Position numbers and translations under genes: made by a program. Below the pieces are notes generated by a model. It was not told the origin of the DNA. It saw nothing but the letters and a program-made list of their open reading frames with translations, and did no database searches. DNA of 64,000 nucleotides, taken from contig PERU01000005.1 of NCBI GenBank assembly GCA_002928965.1, positions 1 through 64,000 on the forward strand. Direction: 5' to 3'. This stretch comes from Methylomonas sp. (GTDB taxonomy: Bacteria > Pseudomonadota > Gammaproteobacteria > Methylococcales > Methylomonadaceae). Shown one piece after another: positions 56,156-64,000 of the stretch (within the stretch, counting starts at the first letter, position 1; each line of letters starts with the position of its first letter).

Positions 56156-58351
56156 TTATTGCGTTAAGACTGAGACCTTATTTCGGCCGGAATTTTTCGC
56201 TAGGTAAAGCGCCTTGTCCGCCAGACTCAACAGAACATTGATGTTGGCCTCCTTGGAGGTCAATGAGGCTAGTCCTATTGAAACAGTGAAGTGCAAGGAC
56301 AGGCCAGCTGACGATAAGGACACTGCCGCACTTGCGAGTTCGCTCCTTAAACGTTCAGCTACATCAAACGCCTCGACCTTATCTGTTTCAGGTAGCAGGA
56401 TGGCAAACTCCTCGCCGCCTATGCGCCCGATGATGTCAACTTCTCGTAAGACATCATTACAAATACTGGCTAGCTTTTGTAGCACCAAATCCCCCGCCTT
56501 GTGACCGTGTTTATCGTTGATCTGTTTGAAAAAATCAATATCCATCATCAGGAAGGAAAGTGGGCTGTTATAGCGTGCTGCGCGACTAAACTCCAGTTCG
56601 GCCAGTTCCATAAAATGTCTGCGATTGCTTAATCCGGTCAGGAAGTCGACATGCGCGTGCCGCTCGAGTTCTTCTTCAAGCCGTTTTCGATCCGTGATGT
56701 CCAGCGTCGCGCCGACATACCGCACGAGACTATTCTCTCCCATGTCGAAGTACGGGTGTGCACGGTCATACACCCACCGCACGCTACCATCTGGCCGCAC
56801 GATGCGGTGCTCGAGTTCGTAGATTGAGTTACTTTCCATCGCCTTCATGAAGGTATCGTTGAGCAGGGCTGCATCGTCTGGATGGATGTGCTTTGCGAGC
56901 ATTTCAGCGTACTCCGGCGACGGCCCTGCTGGGTCGAGGCCGTAGATGCGGTACTCCTCTTCCGACCAAAGGGTCGTTTGGGTGAAAGCATCGTATTCGA
57001 AGCTACCCAGATGGGCAATTTTCTGTGCCTCAGTCAGTTGGTTGCGCGTATGCTCCAGTGCCTCCTCTGACTGCTTGCGGTCAGTGATGTCCGTGTGTGT
57101 ACCGCTCATGCGAGTCGGCTTGCCATCAGTACTGCACTCAATCACATTGGCTTGGTCAAGTATCCACCTGATGCTGCCATCTTTATGAAGCATCCGATAT
57201 TCAGCTTTGTGTGCAGGTGACTTACCTTCAAGTACACCTTTAATCGACTGCCATGCTTTTTCCCTGTCATCGGGATGAATAAAGTCAGTCCATTGCCTAG
57301 TCGTATTTTTAAGTTCTTCAAATGTGTAACCCAGCATTTCTGCCCATCGTGCATTTCTCTGCACTTGGTTGGTAACAATATTCCAATCCCAAAAACCTAA
57401 TTCTGAGCCTTGAAGTACACACCGTAGCTGTTCTTCATTTTGCAAAAGCTGTTGACGGTTTTTTTCTAGCTCCGCTTCTGCCTTCTTTTGCTTAGTTATG
57501 TCTTCAAAGGTTGAAAAGACATAGTCAATTTCTTCTGTCCCATTTTTGAAGACCGGAATGCTATTGACCTTTATCCAGACAGGATGCTCGAAAATTGGAT
57601 TGTTGATACCCATGACAACATCATTGACCGGTTTTCCAGTTTTGATTGTCTGCATGGCCGGGTGATCTTCACCAGGAAACGCGGAGCTATCCTCATGAAT
57701 TGCTCCCCATCGAGGGTCTAACGAAGTCCTGCCCTGCATTTGATCAAGAGACAATCCCAGAATACGCTCAGCGGCAGAGTTAGCAGAAATAATTTGTCCT
57801 TCGGTGTTCTGATAGATCACTCCATAGGCCATTTTCTCAAACAAATTACGATAGGTTTCTTCAGATTGTTTTAGTTGCTTCTCTGTAAGTTTGCGTTCGG
57901 TAATAATATCAAATATCGCAACAAAATGAGCCTGCTTCGGACTGTAGACAGACAGCGAAAACCACATACCGAGCGCTTCAATATAGGTCTCAAATTTAAT
58001 AGGTGCGCCACCGGCGGCTACAGAGCCGTATATATTGAAAAGTTCTGGGTCAGATTGACGGATGCCTGGAATGACTTCCGACACGAGTTTGCCCGTGACA
58101 TTATTAAGGCCTGTCAGCTTTTCAAATGCTGGATTCGTGTAGAGGTAAATAAAGTCACTTGGTTGGCCGTTGTCATACAGCATATTGCAATATGCCACTC
58201 CGTTAAGCATATGTTCCAATAGGTGCTGAAAAGCAATGCCATCATCTAATCTATCGTGAGATGAACGCTGGAATTCCGACCGTTTGCTTTCGCCTGACAT
58301 ACTAAATATTTGCCTTAGACCAATTAACTTAAAGCGATATTGATTGAGCAT
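56156..58351 (-). CDS. Four-PAS diguanylate cyclase (GGDEF)
   Basis: A 731-aa soluble sensor. PAS domains at about residues 40-155, 165-290, 305-430 and 440-565, the third and fourth followed by PAC-type segments (GTHTDITDRK, GATLDITDRK). The GGDEF domain spans about 570-731 with active motif GGEEF and an inhibitory RxxD site (REVD) five residues before it, so it should make cyclic di-GMP under product control. No membrane helices. GGGGAG lies five bases before the start at 58351, better than an internal ATG at 58300. No EAL domain. Confidence 0.9.
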   Translation of the reverse strand: MLNQYRFKLIGLRQIFSMSGESKRSEFQRSSHDRLDDGIAFQHLLEHMLNGVAYCNMLYDNGQPSDFIYLYTNPAFEKLTGLNNVTGKLVSEVIPGIRQSDPELFNIYGSVAAGGAPIKFETYIEALGMWFSLSVYSPKQAHFVAIFDIITERKLTEKQLKQSEETYRNLFEKMAYGVIYQNTEGQIISANSAAERILGLSLDQMQGRTSLDPRWGAIHEDSSAFPGEDHPAMQTIKTGKPVNDVVMGINNPIFEHPVWIKVNSIPVFKNGTEEIDYVFSTFEDITKQKKAEAELEKNRQQLLQNEEQLRCVLQGSELGFWDWNIVTNQVQRNARWAEMLGYTFEELKNTTRQWTDFIHPDDREKAWQSIKGVLEGKSPAHKAEYRMLHKDGSIRWILDQANVIECSTDGKPTRMSGTHTDITDRKQSEEALEHTRNQLTEAQKIAHLGSFEYDAFTQTTLWSEEEYRIYGLDPAGPSPEYAEMLAKHIHPDDAALLNDTFMKAMESNSIYELEHRIVRPDGSVRWVYDRAHPYFDMGENSLVRYVGATLDITDRKRLEEELERHAHVDFLTGLSNRRHFMELAELEFSRAARYNSPLSFLMMDIDFFKQINDKHGHKAGDLVLQKLASICNDVLREVDIIGRIGGEEFAILLPETDKVEAFDVAERLRSELASAAVSLSSAGLSLHFTVSIGLASLTSKEANINVLLSLADKALYLAKNSGRNKVSVLTQ

Positions 58352-58551
58352 ACACTCCCCAGAAAAGTATGTCTTCTTTTGTCGTCAGAGGCTGCTATTT
58401 GGTATCGAATATAGGCCTCTCAGTGTCGCAAAATGGCCGATCCCAAGCATTCAAACCTAAAAAATCCTTCGGTTCAATGAGGTTTTCCGTTTGGAATCTT
58501 TAGCTGGTTTAAAATCGGAATCAGTGGCGGATTTATGGGATTTTGCAAAGC

Positions 58552-58592
58552 AAAAAAAAGCCGCTGTCATTTGCGCGACAGCGGCTTTTTTT
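58552..58592 (-). terminator. Rho-independent terminator of typA
   Basis: A perfect stem of GCCGCTGTC/GACAGCGGC with flanking A and T runs, 56 bases after the typA stop on the minus strand. The symmetry lets it work in both directions. The rest of the 296-bp gap 58352-58647 holds nothing recognised. Confidence 0.9.
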
Positions 58593-58647
58593 ATGCCGGT
58601 TTATTTGAGGCTACTCGTTAGTAGCGCGTCAATCAACCATGTTTTAA

Positions 58648-60456
58648 TTAGCGAGAAGCACGTTTTCTTTCGTTTTCAGTCAATAGAATTTTGCGCAGAC
58701 GAATCGACTTCGGTGTAACTTCGACCAACTCATCATCACTGATAAATTCCAGCGCTTGTTCCAGGGTCATTTTTTGAATCTTGGCGCAGGTCAAGCTGTC
58801 ATCGGTACCGGCAGCACGGATGTTGGTTAATGGCTTGGGTTTGGTTGGGTTAACTACCAAATCATTATTCCGCGAATGGATACCCACTAATTGGCCTTCG
58901 TAAATTTCATCACCATTCACCACTAATAACTCACCGCGAGCTTGCAGCGGAAATAAAGAGTAGTCGACCGCTTTGCCTTTAGACATTGAGATCAACACAC
59001 CTCGAATCCGATTGCCCACCGCACCTTCTTTGACCGGGCCATAATGATCGAAGACGTGATAGAACAAACCAGAACCTGAAGTTGCTGTCAAAAATTCTGT
59101 TTGGAAGCCCAACAAGCCACGGGATGGCACAATATATTCCAAACGGATACGACCTTTGCCATCCGGTACCATGTCTTTTAGATCACCTTTACGGTCGCCT
59201 AATTTTTCCATGATGGCGCCTTGGTGTTGTTCTTCAACTTCAATCGTGACATTTTCGTAGGGTTCTGATTTAACCCCATCGATTTCTTTGATAATCACTT
59301 GCGGACGCGATACGCCCATCTCGAAACCTTCACGGCGCATGTTTTCGATCAATACCGACAAATGCAATTCGCCGCGACCCGATACTTTAAATTTATCCGG
59401 ATCGTCTGTGGTTTCAACCCGCAAAGCCACGTTGTGTTGCAACTCTTTTTGCAAACGATCGTAAATTTGGCGGGTGGTGATAAATTTACCTTCTCTGCCG
59501 GCAAATGGTGAGTTATTAACCTGGAAGGTCATGCTCACGGTTGGTTCATCGACCGATAAAGGCGGCAAAGCCACCACATTATTCGGGTCGCATAAGGTTT
59601 CCGAGATTTTCAGATTTTCAATGCCGCAGAAAGCAATGATGTCGCCCGCTTGCGCGGTTTCTACTTCAACGCGTTCTAAGCCATGGAAACCATACAGTTT
59701 CAGCATCCGACCGCTACGGTTTTTACCTTCGTTATCCACAATGGTTAGCGGCATATTGCGGGTTACTTTACCGTGCTGAATACGGCCAATACCGATAACG
59801 CCGACATACGAGTTGTAATCCAGACTGATGACCTGCATTTGGAACGGGGCATCAATATCAACCGGTGGTGGCGCTACTTTATCAACGATGGTTTGAAACA
59901 GCGGTGTCATATCGCCACCGGATACATCGGCTTCCAGCCCGGCAAAACCATTCAATGCCGACGCATACACAATCGGGAAATCCAATTGCTCATCGGTTGC
60001 ACCCAAGTTATCGAACAAATCAAAAGTCTGATCAACTACCCAATCAGGACGGGCGCCGGGGCGATCGACTTTATTGATTACAACAATGGGTTTTAAACCC
60101 AAAGCAAAGGCTTTTTTGGTGACGAAGCGGGTTTGTGGCATTGGGCCATCAACGGCGTCGACCAACAGTAAAACAGAATCCACCATCGATAAAACCCGTT
60201 CGACTTCGCCACCGAAGTCGGCATGGCCTGGGGTGTCGACGATGTTGATGTGATAGCCGTTCCAGTCGATCGCGGTGTTTTTCGCCAAGATGGTAATGCC
60301 GCGTTCTTTTTCCAGCGCGTTGGAGTCCATCACCCGTTCGTCGACTTTGGTGTGCGCATCGAAGGTGCCGGATTGCTGTAAAAGTTGGTCGACTAACGTG
60401 GTTTTGCCGTGGTCGACGTGGGCGATGATCGCGATGTTTCTGAGTTTTTCTATCAC
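58648..60456 (-). CDS. typA: Ribosome-associated GTPase TypA/BipA
   Basis: A 602-aa translational GTPase of the EF-G group involved in ribosome assembly and stress growth. G1 [16 protein letters not shown]2 RGITI, G3 DTPGHADF, G4 NKVD. Then domain II, EF-G-like domains III and V, and the BipA-specific C-terminal domain containing [23 protein letters not shown]. Full length. Confidence 0.96.
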   Translation of the reverse strand: MIEKLRNIAIIAHVDHGKTTLVDQLLQQSGTFDAHTKVDERVMDSNALEKERGITILAKNTAIDWNGYHINIVDTPGHADFGGEVERVLSMVDSVLLLVDAVDGPMPQTRFVTKKAFALGLKPIVVINKVDRPGARPDWVVDQTFDLFDNLGATDEQLDFPIVYASALNGFAGLEADVSGGDMTPLFQTIVDKVAPPPVDIDAPFQMQVISLDYNSYVGVIGIGRIQHGKVTRNMPLTIVDNEGKNRSGRMLKLYGFHGLERVEVETAQAGDIIAFCGIENLKISETLCDPNNVVALPPLSVDEPTVSMTFQVNNSPFAGREGKFITTRQIYDRLQKELQHNVALRVETTDDPDKFKVSGRGELHLSVLIENMRREGFEMGVSRPQVIIKEIDGVKSEPYENVTIEVEEQHQGAIMEKLGDRKGDLKDMVPDGKGRIRLEYIVPSRGLLGFQTEFLTATSGSGLFYHVFDHYGPVKEGAVGNRIRGVLISMSKGKAVDYSLFPLQARGELLVVNGDEIYEGQLVGIHSRNNDLVVNPTKPKPLTNIRAAGTDDSLTCAKIQKMTLEQALEFISDDELVEVTPKSIRLRKILLTENERKRASR

Positions 60457-60534
60457 AGGATTGTCTTAGGATTTTTGGTAAGGAAAAAGTGGAGTGGGCT
60501 TGTTGGCCCAGCCAATAATTAAAATGTAGTGGGA

Positions 60535-60927
60535 TTAACTTTGTTGCCAGGGTAAACCAAGAAAACGCCAGCCGCCGACAGTGCCGCGATGTTTGTTTTC
60601 ATCCAGCGGACCTTCGAAGCCATCCAGAATATTGATCAGATGCTCATAACCATTGGCTTCCAGAGCTTTGGCTGCGTCAACCGAACGGACGCCGCTGCGG
60701 CACAACAATAAAACAGGCACAGATTTGTCGGGCGCATGTTGTTGCACGTGTTCGACAAATTGATCATTCAATTGCATGCCAGGAAATTCTTTCCAGGCGA
60801 CGTGAATGGCGTTGGGCGGATGACCAACGAAACCATGTTCAATGGCTGTTCTAACGTCTATCAGCACTGCGGCAGGGTTTTCTTGCAGCACTGTCCAGGC
60901 TTGTTTGGGGTCAAGATTTTCTATCAT
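60535..60927 (-). CDS. Rhodanese-like sulfurtransferase
   Basis: A 130-aa single rhodanese domain with VLIDVRTAIEHGFVGHPPNAIHVAW and active site CRSGVRS (Cys near residue 79). Small rhodaneses move sulfane sulfur. The start lies one base beyond the methyltransferase stop, so the two form an operon. Confidence 0.9.
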   Translation of the reverse strand: MIENLDPKQAWTVLQENPAAVLIDVRTAIEHGFVGHPPNAIHVAWKEFPGMQLNDQFVEHVQQHAPDKSVPVLLLCRSGVRSVDAAKALEANGYEHLINILDGFEGPLDENKHRGTVGGWRFLGLPWQQS

Positions 60928-60928
60928 G

Positions 60929-61510
60929 TTAATACCGGTTTGATTTTTGTCCGATGTAGCTGGCTTCGTTTCTATTACCGTGCTGCAAATTGCCGGTTCG
61001 GCCGAATTCCTGATAAAAAATCAGGTTTAAAGGGGAGAACAATCTGAGTAACTCATTGCAGTCCAGCAAATAATCTGGATTGCTGGGGCCTTGTTGATCA
61101 ATTTTATTGCGGGTAAATGTTTGATAAAACAGCAGGCCTTCGGTTTTTAAAGCGGCCATTATCGCATTACACAGAGAACGGTCAAGAAAACGACTTATTA
61201 CAATGACATCGAAATGATTCTTAGGCAGACGATCTGCCGTTATGAAACATGGATGAGTGGCTATCGACAGGTTTTGTTTTTGGGCTTGTTCGTCAAGTTT
61301 GGCTAAAGCGACGCTAGAAATATCCCAAGCTTCAACATCTAATCCTTGTTGCGCCAAAATCAAAGCATTTCCACCCAAGCCACTGGCTAAATCCAGCGAA
61401 TTTCCCTGTATAGGCAGCAGATGTTGGTGGCACAGCAAAACCTCAGCAGCTTTAGGTGTTTCCTGATGGTCTCTATAAATTGCATCCCATTTAAGTTGCA
61501 ATTCACTCAT
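60929..61510 (-). CDS. Class I SAM-dependent methyltransferase
   Basis: A 193-aa cytoplasmic enzyme with AdoMet motif LDLASGLGGNALILAQQG (about residues 39-56), VEAWDISSVAL and HFDVIVISRFLDRSL. Resembles TehB-like small-molecule methyltransferases; the substrate is unknown. The pairing with the rhodanese suggests a link to sulfur or a chalcogen, but only from position. Overlaps the LysR gene by four bases. Confidence 0.82.
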   Translation of the reverse strand: MSELQLKWDAIYRDHQETPKAAEVLLCHQHLLPIQGNSLDLASGLGGNALILAQQGLDVEAWDISSVALAKLDEQAQKQNLSIATHPCFITADRLPKNHFDVIVISRFLDRSLCNAIMAALKTEGLLFYQTFTRNKIDQQGPSNPDYLLDCNELLRLFSPLNLIFYQEFGRTGNLQHGNRNEASYIGQKSNRY

Positions 61511-62412
61511 GGCGGATCCATGCCAATCCGATGCGGTAACCAGCCTTGGATGAATTCCAGAAACGAACGGACTTTTGCAGACAAATATTTACGGTGTGGA
61601 TAAACCGCATAAATTGCCAGAGGATTGATCGCGTATTGCTGCATGATGACCTGCAAACGTCCCAGTTCAATATCGCGTCCGACAATATAGCGTGGCAGCA
61701 TGATCAAGCCTAAACCATTTACGGCAGCATTACGAATGGGATCTGCCATGTTGGCTTGCATGCGGCCTGTGACAGTAACAGTGCGGTCACCGAGTATGCC
61801 TTTGAAACGCCATTTATTGTGCGGCGGAATCGCCCAGTTGATCAAACAGCTATGATCTTCCAGATCTTCAGGGTCTTGTGGAGTGCCGTGAGTTTTCAAA
61901 TAGTCAGGGGATGCGCAGACTACTAAAGAGGAACTGGCCAATTTGCGTGCTACCAAACTCGTATCATTGAGTTGTCCCAGATAAATGGCGATATCAACGC
62001 CCTCGTCAATCAAATCGACCTGACCGCCTTTCAATACCATTTCGACTGATAAATCAGGATAACTTTTCAAATATTCGGTGAGCCCAGGCGCAATGTGGGT
62101 AGCACCAATTACGGGAGGCGCGCATATCTTCAAAACCCCGCGTGGCTCAGTTTGCAATTTAGTTACGGCCGACTCCATTTCTGCCACATCCAGCAGCAGT
62201 TGCTGGCAGCGTTCCAGATATTCCTCGCCAGCTTCAGTCAGGCTTAAGCTGCGGGTTGTACGGTTAAACAGCCTTGTGTTGAGTTCGCTTTCCAGCTGCA
62301 TGATGTGTTTGGTGGCCATGGCTCTGGAAATATCCAGATCTTTAGCTGCACCTGCAAAACTGCCCGCTTTAGCAACACGAACAAACACGTTCATACTGGT
62401 TAATTTATCCAT
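61507..62412 (-). CDS. LysR-type transcriptional regulator
   Basis: A 301-aa regulator starting at 62412 with GAGG five bases before the ATG. N-terminal winged helix-turn-helix (MNVFVRVAKAGSFAGAAKDLDISRAMATKHIMQLE... NRTTRSLSLTEAGEEYLERC) and an inducer-binding domain of the type-2 periplasmic fold from residue 88. Close to the AaeR/DmlR-like group. Divergent from the 50-aa membrane protein and leading the methyltransferase-rhodanese transcript, it may control either. Confidence 0.93.
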   Translation of the reverse strand: MDKLTSMNVFVRVAKAGSFAGAAKDLDISRAMATKHIMQLESELNTRLFNRTTRSLSLTEAGEEYLERCQQLLLDVAEMESAVTKLQTEPRGVLKICAPPVIGATHIAPGLTEYLKSYPDLSVEMVLKGGQVDLIDEGVDIAIYLGQLNDTSLVARKLASSSLVVCASPDYLKTHGTPQDPEDLEDHSCLINWAIPPHNKWRFKGILGDRTVTVTGRMQANMADPIRNAAVNGLGLIMLPRYIVGRDIELGRLQVIMQQYAINPLAIYAVYPHRKYLSAKVRSFLEFIQGWLPHRIGMDPP

Positions 62413-62610
62413 AAATACCTCTGTAGCTAGATTGAGTTTTGCAAAAAATGTTTGACATTTTAATTGTTTCTTATATGTATACAATTTATTTTATAAACAC
62501 CCAATTGTAAACAATTTTTTATACTGTATAGTGCCTACCAACTGAAGAACAAGGCGAAGACGCTTTGTCAAGATAAGCGTTAAATTGATTGAAAGAGGAC
62601 TTAAAACCAA

Positions 62611-62763
62611 ATGAATGACTTAAACAAAGATATCCTGATTGGCTCGTTATTTATTGCGGGTATTTTGAGTTTTATTTCAGGTTTGTTTGTGATTTCAACT
62701 GTCTTGTTTGCTACGACTGCATTGTTTAGCAATATGACAGACAACGCTCATATCAACGGCTAA
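62611..62763 (+). CDS. 50-aa single-span membrane protein
   Basis: A short open frame: MNDLNKDILIGSLFIAGILS and on through FISGLFVISTVLFATTALF, ending NAHING. Hydrophobic residues 9-40 make one long or two short helices. GAGG is about 13 bases before the ATG, rather far. Divergent from the LysR gene and followed by a terminator, it behaves like a regulated small gene, but homologues would be needed to confirm it. Confidence 0.5.
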   Translation: MNDLNKDILIGSLFIAGILSFISGLFVISTVLFATTALFSNMTDNAHING

Positions 62764-62841
62764 TTTCTAAAGAATTTGTAACTACCTCCTGGTGTTGTAA
62801 TAACAAGCGGAACCTCCTCATAGCACTCTGCTTGGTTTTTT

Positions 62842-62877
62842 ACCTTCCACTGCGCAAGCACTGGGAGGTTTTTTTTG
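62842..62877 (+). terminator. Terminator before hisE
   Basis: CCTTCCA pairs with TGGGAGG with one wobble pair around a 12-base loop, followed by eight T. An upstream AACCTCC at 62811-62817 offers an alternative pairing with GGGAGGTT, so it might be an attenuator. Confidence 0.65.
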
Positions 62878-62946
62878 CCTGGCGTTTTTTGGCAGGCTGC
62901 GCAACGTGTTATGATTTTTACCTTGATAACTCAAGAGAATGCGTTA

Positions 62947-63267
62947 ATGAATGACGTTTTACAGCAGTTGGCAGACGTTTTAGAGCAACGTAAACAACAA
63001 TCTGCCGATCAATCCTATGTGGCAAGCCTTTATGCCAAAGGCCTGGATCATATTCTGAAAAAAATCGGAGAAGAAGCCACAGAAACCGTGATTGCCGCTA
63101 AAGACGGCGACAAGGACAAAATCATCTATGAAACGGCTGACTTATGGTTTCATTGCATGGTGATGTTGGCGGACCAGGGGTTGGGCCCTGATTTGGTTAT
63201 CAAAGAATTACAACGACGTTTCGGATTATCCGGTTTACAGGAAAAAGCGCAGCGCAGTTCGTCCTAA
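62947..63267 (+). CDS. hisE: Phosphoribosyl-ATP pyrophosphatase
   Basis: Second step of histidine synthesis, hydrolysing PR-ATP to PR-AMP. 106 aa from the ATG at 62947: [33 protein letters not shown] and [14 protein letters not shown], the MazG-like metal site with paired EE and ExxD. Upstream of tatABC, a common arrangement. Confidence 0.95.
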   Translation: MNDVLQQLADVLEQRKQQSADQSYVASLYAKGLDHILKKIGEEATETVIAAKDGDKDKIIYETADLWFHCMVMLADQGLGPDLVIKELQRRFGLSGLQEKAQRSSS

Positions 63268-63294
63268 TTTGTACTTAAATTTAAGGAGTAAATC

Positions 63295-63519
63295 ATGGGC
63301 ATAGGTATGACCGAGTTATTAATTATCATGGTGATCGTGATTTTGGTGTTTGGTACAAAACGTCTTAAAAGTGTCGGTGGTGACTTAGGCGATGCCATCA
63401 GCAGTTTTCGAAATGCTATGAAAGAAGGCAGTGCAGACAAAAAACCGCTGACTGAAAATGAAGGTGAAACGCTTGAGGGTGAAGTTTCCCGCAAAGAATC
63501 TCAAAAAGATCCCTCTTAA
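63295..63519 (+). CDS. tatA: Sec-independent translocase TatA
   Basis: A 74-aa pore-forming subunit of the twin-arginine translocase. One N-terminal helix ([28 protein letters not shown]), an amphipathic helix and an acidic tail. AAGGAG lies eight bases before the ATG. Confidence 0.96.
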   Translation: MGIGMTELLIIMVIVILVFGTKRLKSVGGDLGDAISSFRNAMKEGSADKKPLTENEGETLEGEVSRKESQKDPS

Positions 63520-63528
63520 GTAGCTGCC

Positions 63529-63849
63529 ATGTTTGATGTCGGTTTTTCAGAATTAATGATGGTGGGTTTAATCGCCTTATTGGTGATAGGTCCTGAGCGA
63601 TTGCCCAAAGCAGCCCGGATTGCAGGCTTCTGGATAGGTAAAACCCGCAGCACTATTGCCAACGTCAAGGCAGAAATTAAGCAGGAATTACACGCGGAAG
63701 AGATGCGTCAATTGTTACAACAGCAACAAGCCATTAGCGAAGAACTGCAACAAATCGCTAACGACACTCAACTCGCAGCAGAAGAAATCAAAGCCAGTAT
63801 TCAACAAACTGGCGAGGAAACTATACAAGACCATGACAAACCAGCTTGA
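63529..63849 (+). CDS. tatB: Sec-independent translocase TatB
   Basis: A 106-aa receptor subunit: MFDVGFSELMMVGLIALLVIGPERLPKAARIAG is the TatB membrane segment, followed by a long amphipathic, Gln-rich helix. Overlaps tatC by 17 bases. Confidence 0.95.
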   Translation: MFDVGFSELMMVGLIALLVIGPERLPKAARIAGFWIGKTRSTIANVKAEIKQELHAEEMRQLLQQQQAISEELQQIANDTQLAAEEIKASIQQTGEETIQDHDKPA

Positions 63850-64000
63850 GCCATTTGGCGAACAGCCGTTTATCAGCCACCTCATTGAACTGCGCGACCG
63901 TTTGCTGAGGGTCGTATTGTGTGTGTTGTTAGTGTTTATTGGCACAGCCATTTACGCCAACGAGATTTACCAATATCTGGCCGAGCCGTTATTGCGGCAT
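63833..64000 (+). CDS. tatC: Sec-independent translocase TatC (partial)
   Basis: First 56 codons, cut by the window edge. Starts inside the tatB end. PFISHLIELRDRLLRVVLCVLLVF is the conserved TatC N-terminus and first helix, the region that recognises twin-arginine signals. Confidence 0.95.
   Translation, partial: MTNQLEPFGEQPFISHLIELRDRLLRVVLCVLLVFIGTAIYANEIYQYLAEPLLRH

Overview
The window reads as chromosomal DNA of a gammaproteobacterium. The housekeeping blocks dnaA-dnaN-recF-gyrB, rhlB/trxA/rho, nudE/yrfG, bamD/rluD/pgeF and hisE-tatABC are in gammaproteobacterial arrangements. Gene style and the many dispersed repeats suggest a Methylococcales methanotroph (Methylomonas-like), but no methane-oxidation gene is present, so the genus is inference.

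Layout. (1) 1-9.6 kb, minus strand: a urea uptake operon, running outer-membrane porin, urtA, urtB, urtC, urtD, urtE, a small membrane protein and ureD. Urease structural genes are not in view. A 484-bp repeat mosaic splits urtB from urtC. (2) 9.8-18 kb: a divergent exported protein, an unknown membrane protein, and a two-gene signalling operon. The first gene of that operon is a 1126-aa fusion of an NCS1-type permease, a cysteine cluster, a histidine kinase and a receiver; the second is a LuxR-type response regulator. Its position suggests a urea or nitrogen sensor. A DUF5658 membrane protein follows. (3) 18-38 kb: conserved genes (thyA, DUF2058, Uma2, a metallopeptidase, bamD, rluD, pgeF, a ZIP transporter, peroxiredoxin, an AP2-like protein, nadC, ampD, nudE, yrfG, rhlB, trxA, rho, a YddA-like ABC protein whose ATPase motifs are all degraded, a lipoprotein, moaE, moaD, moaC). 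(4) 39.7-44.5 kb: a type III restriction-modification operon with a RelE/RelB-type toxin-antitoxin pair between mod and res. (5) 44.5-54 kb: gyrB, recF, dnaN and dnaA, then gmk, a lipoprotein, hemL and an AT-rich gap dense in DnaA boxes that is the best candidate for oriC. Two parS sites lie at the end of recF and just beyond it. (6) 54-64 kb: a TSUP permease, a YefM/YoeB toxin-antitoxin pair, a PAS-GGDEF protein, typA, rhodanese, a methyltransferase, a LysR regulator, a 50-aa membrane protein, hisE, tatA, tatB and the start of tatC.

Most gaps over 200 bp are filled by repeats. The most striking is a four-copy element of about 240 bp (called R1 here) with five or six predicted hairpins whose stems are kept by compensatory changes between copies. 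Two copies lie in sense orientation just before start codons, those of urtC and the permease-kinase. Several MITE-like elements with 16-33 bp terminal inverted repeats are also present. I saw no rRNA, tRNA or CRISPR array.
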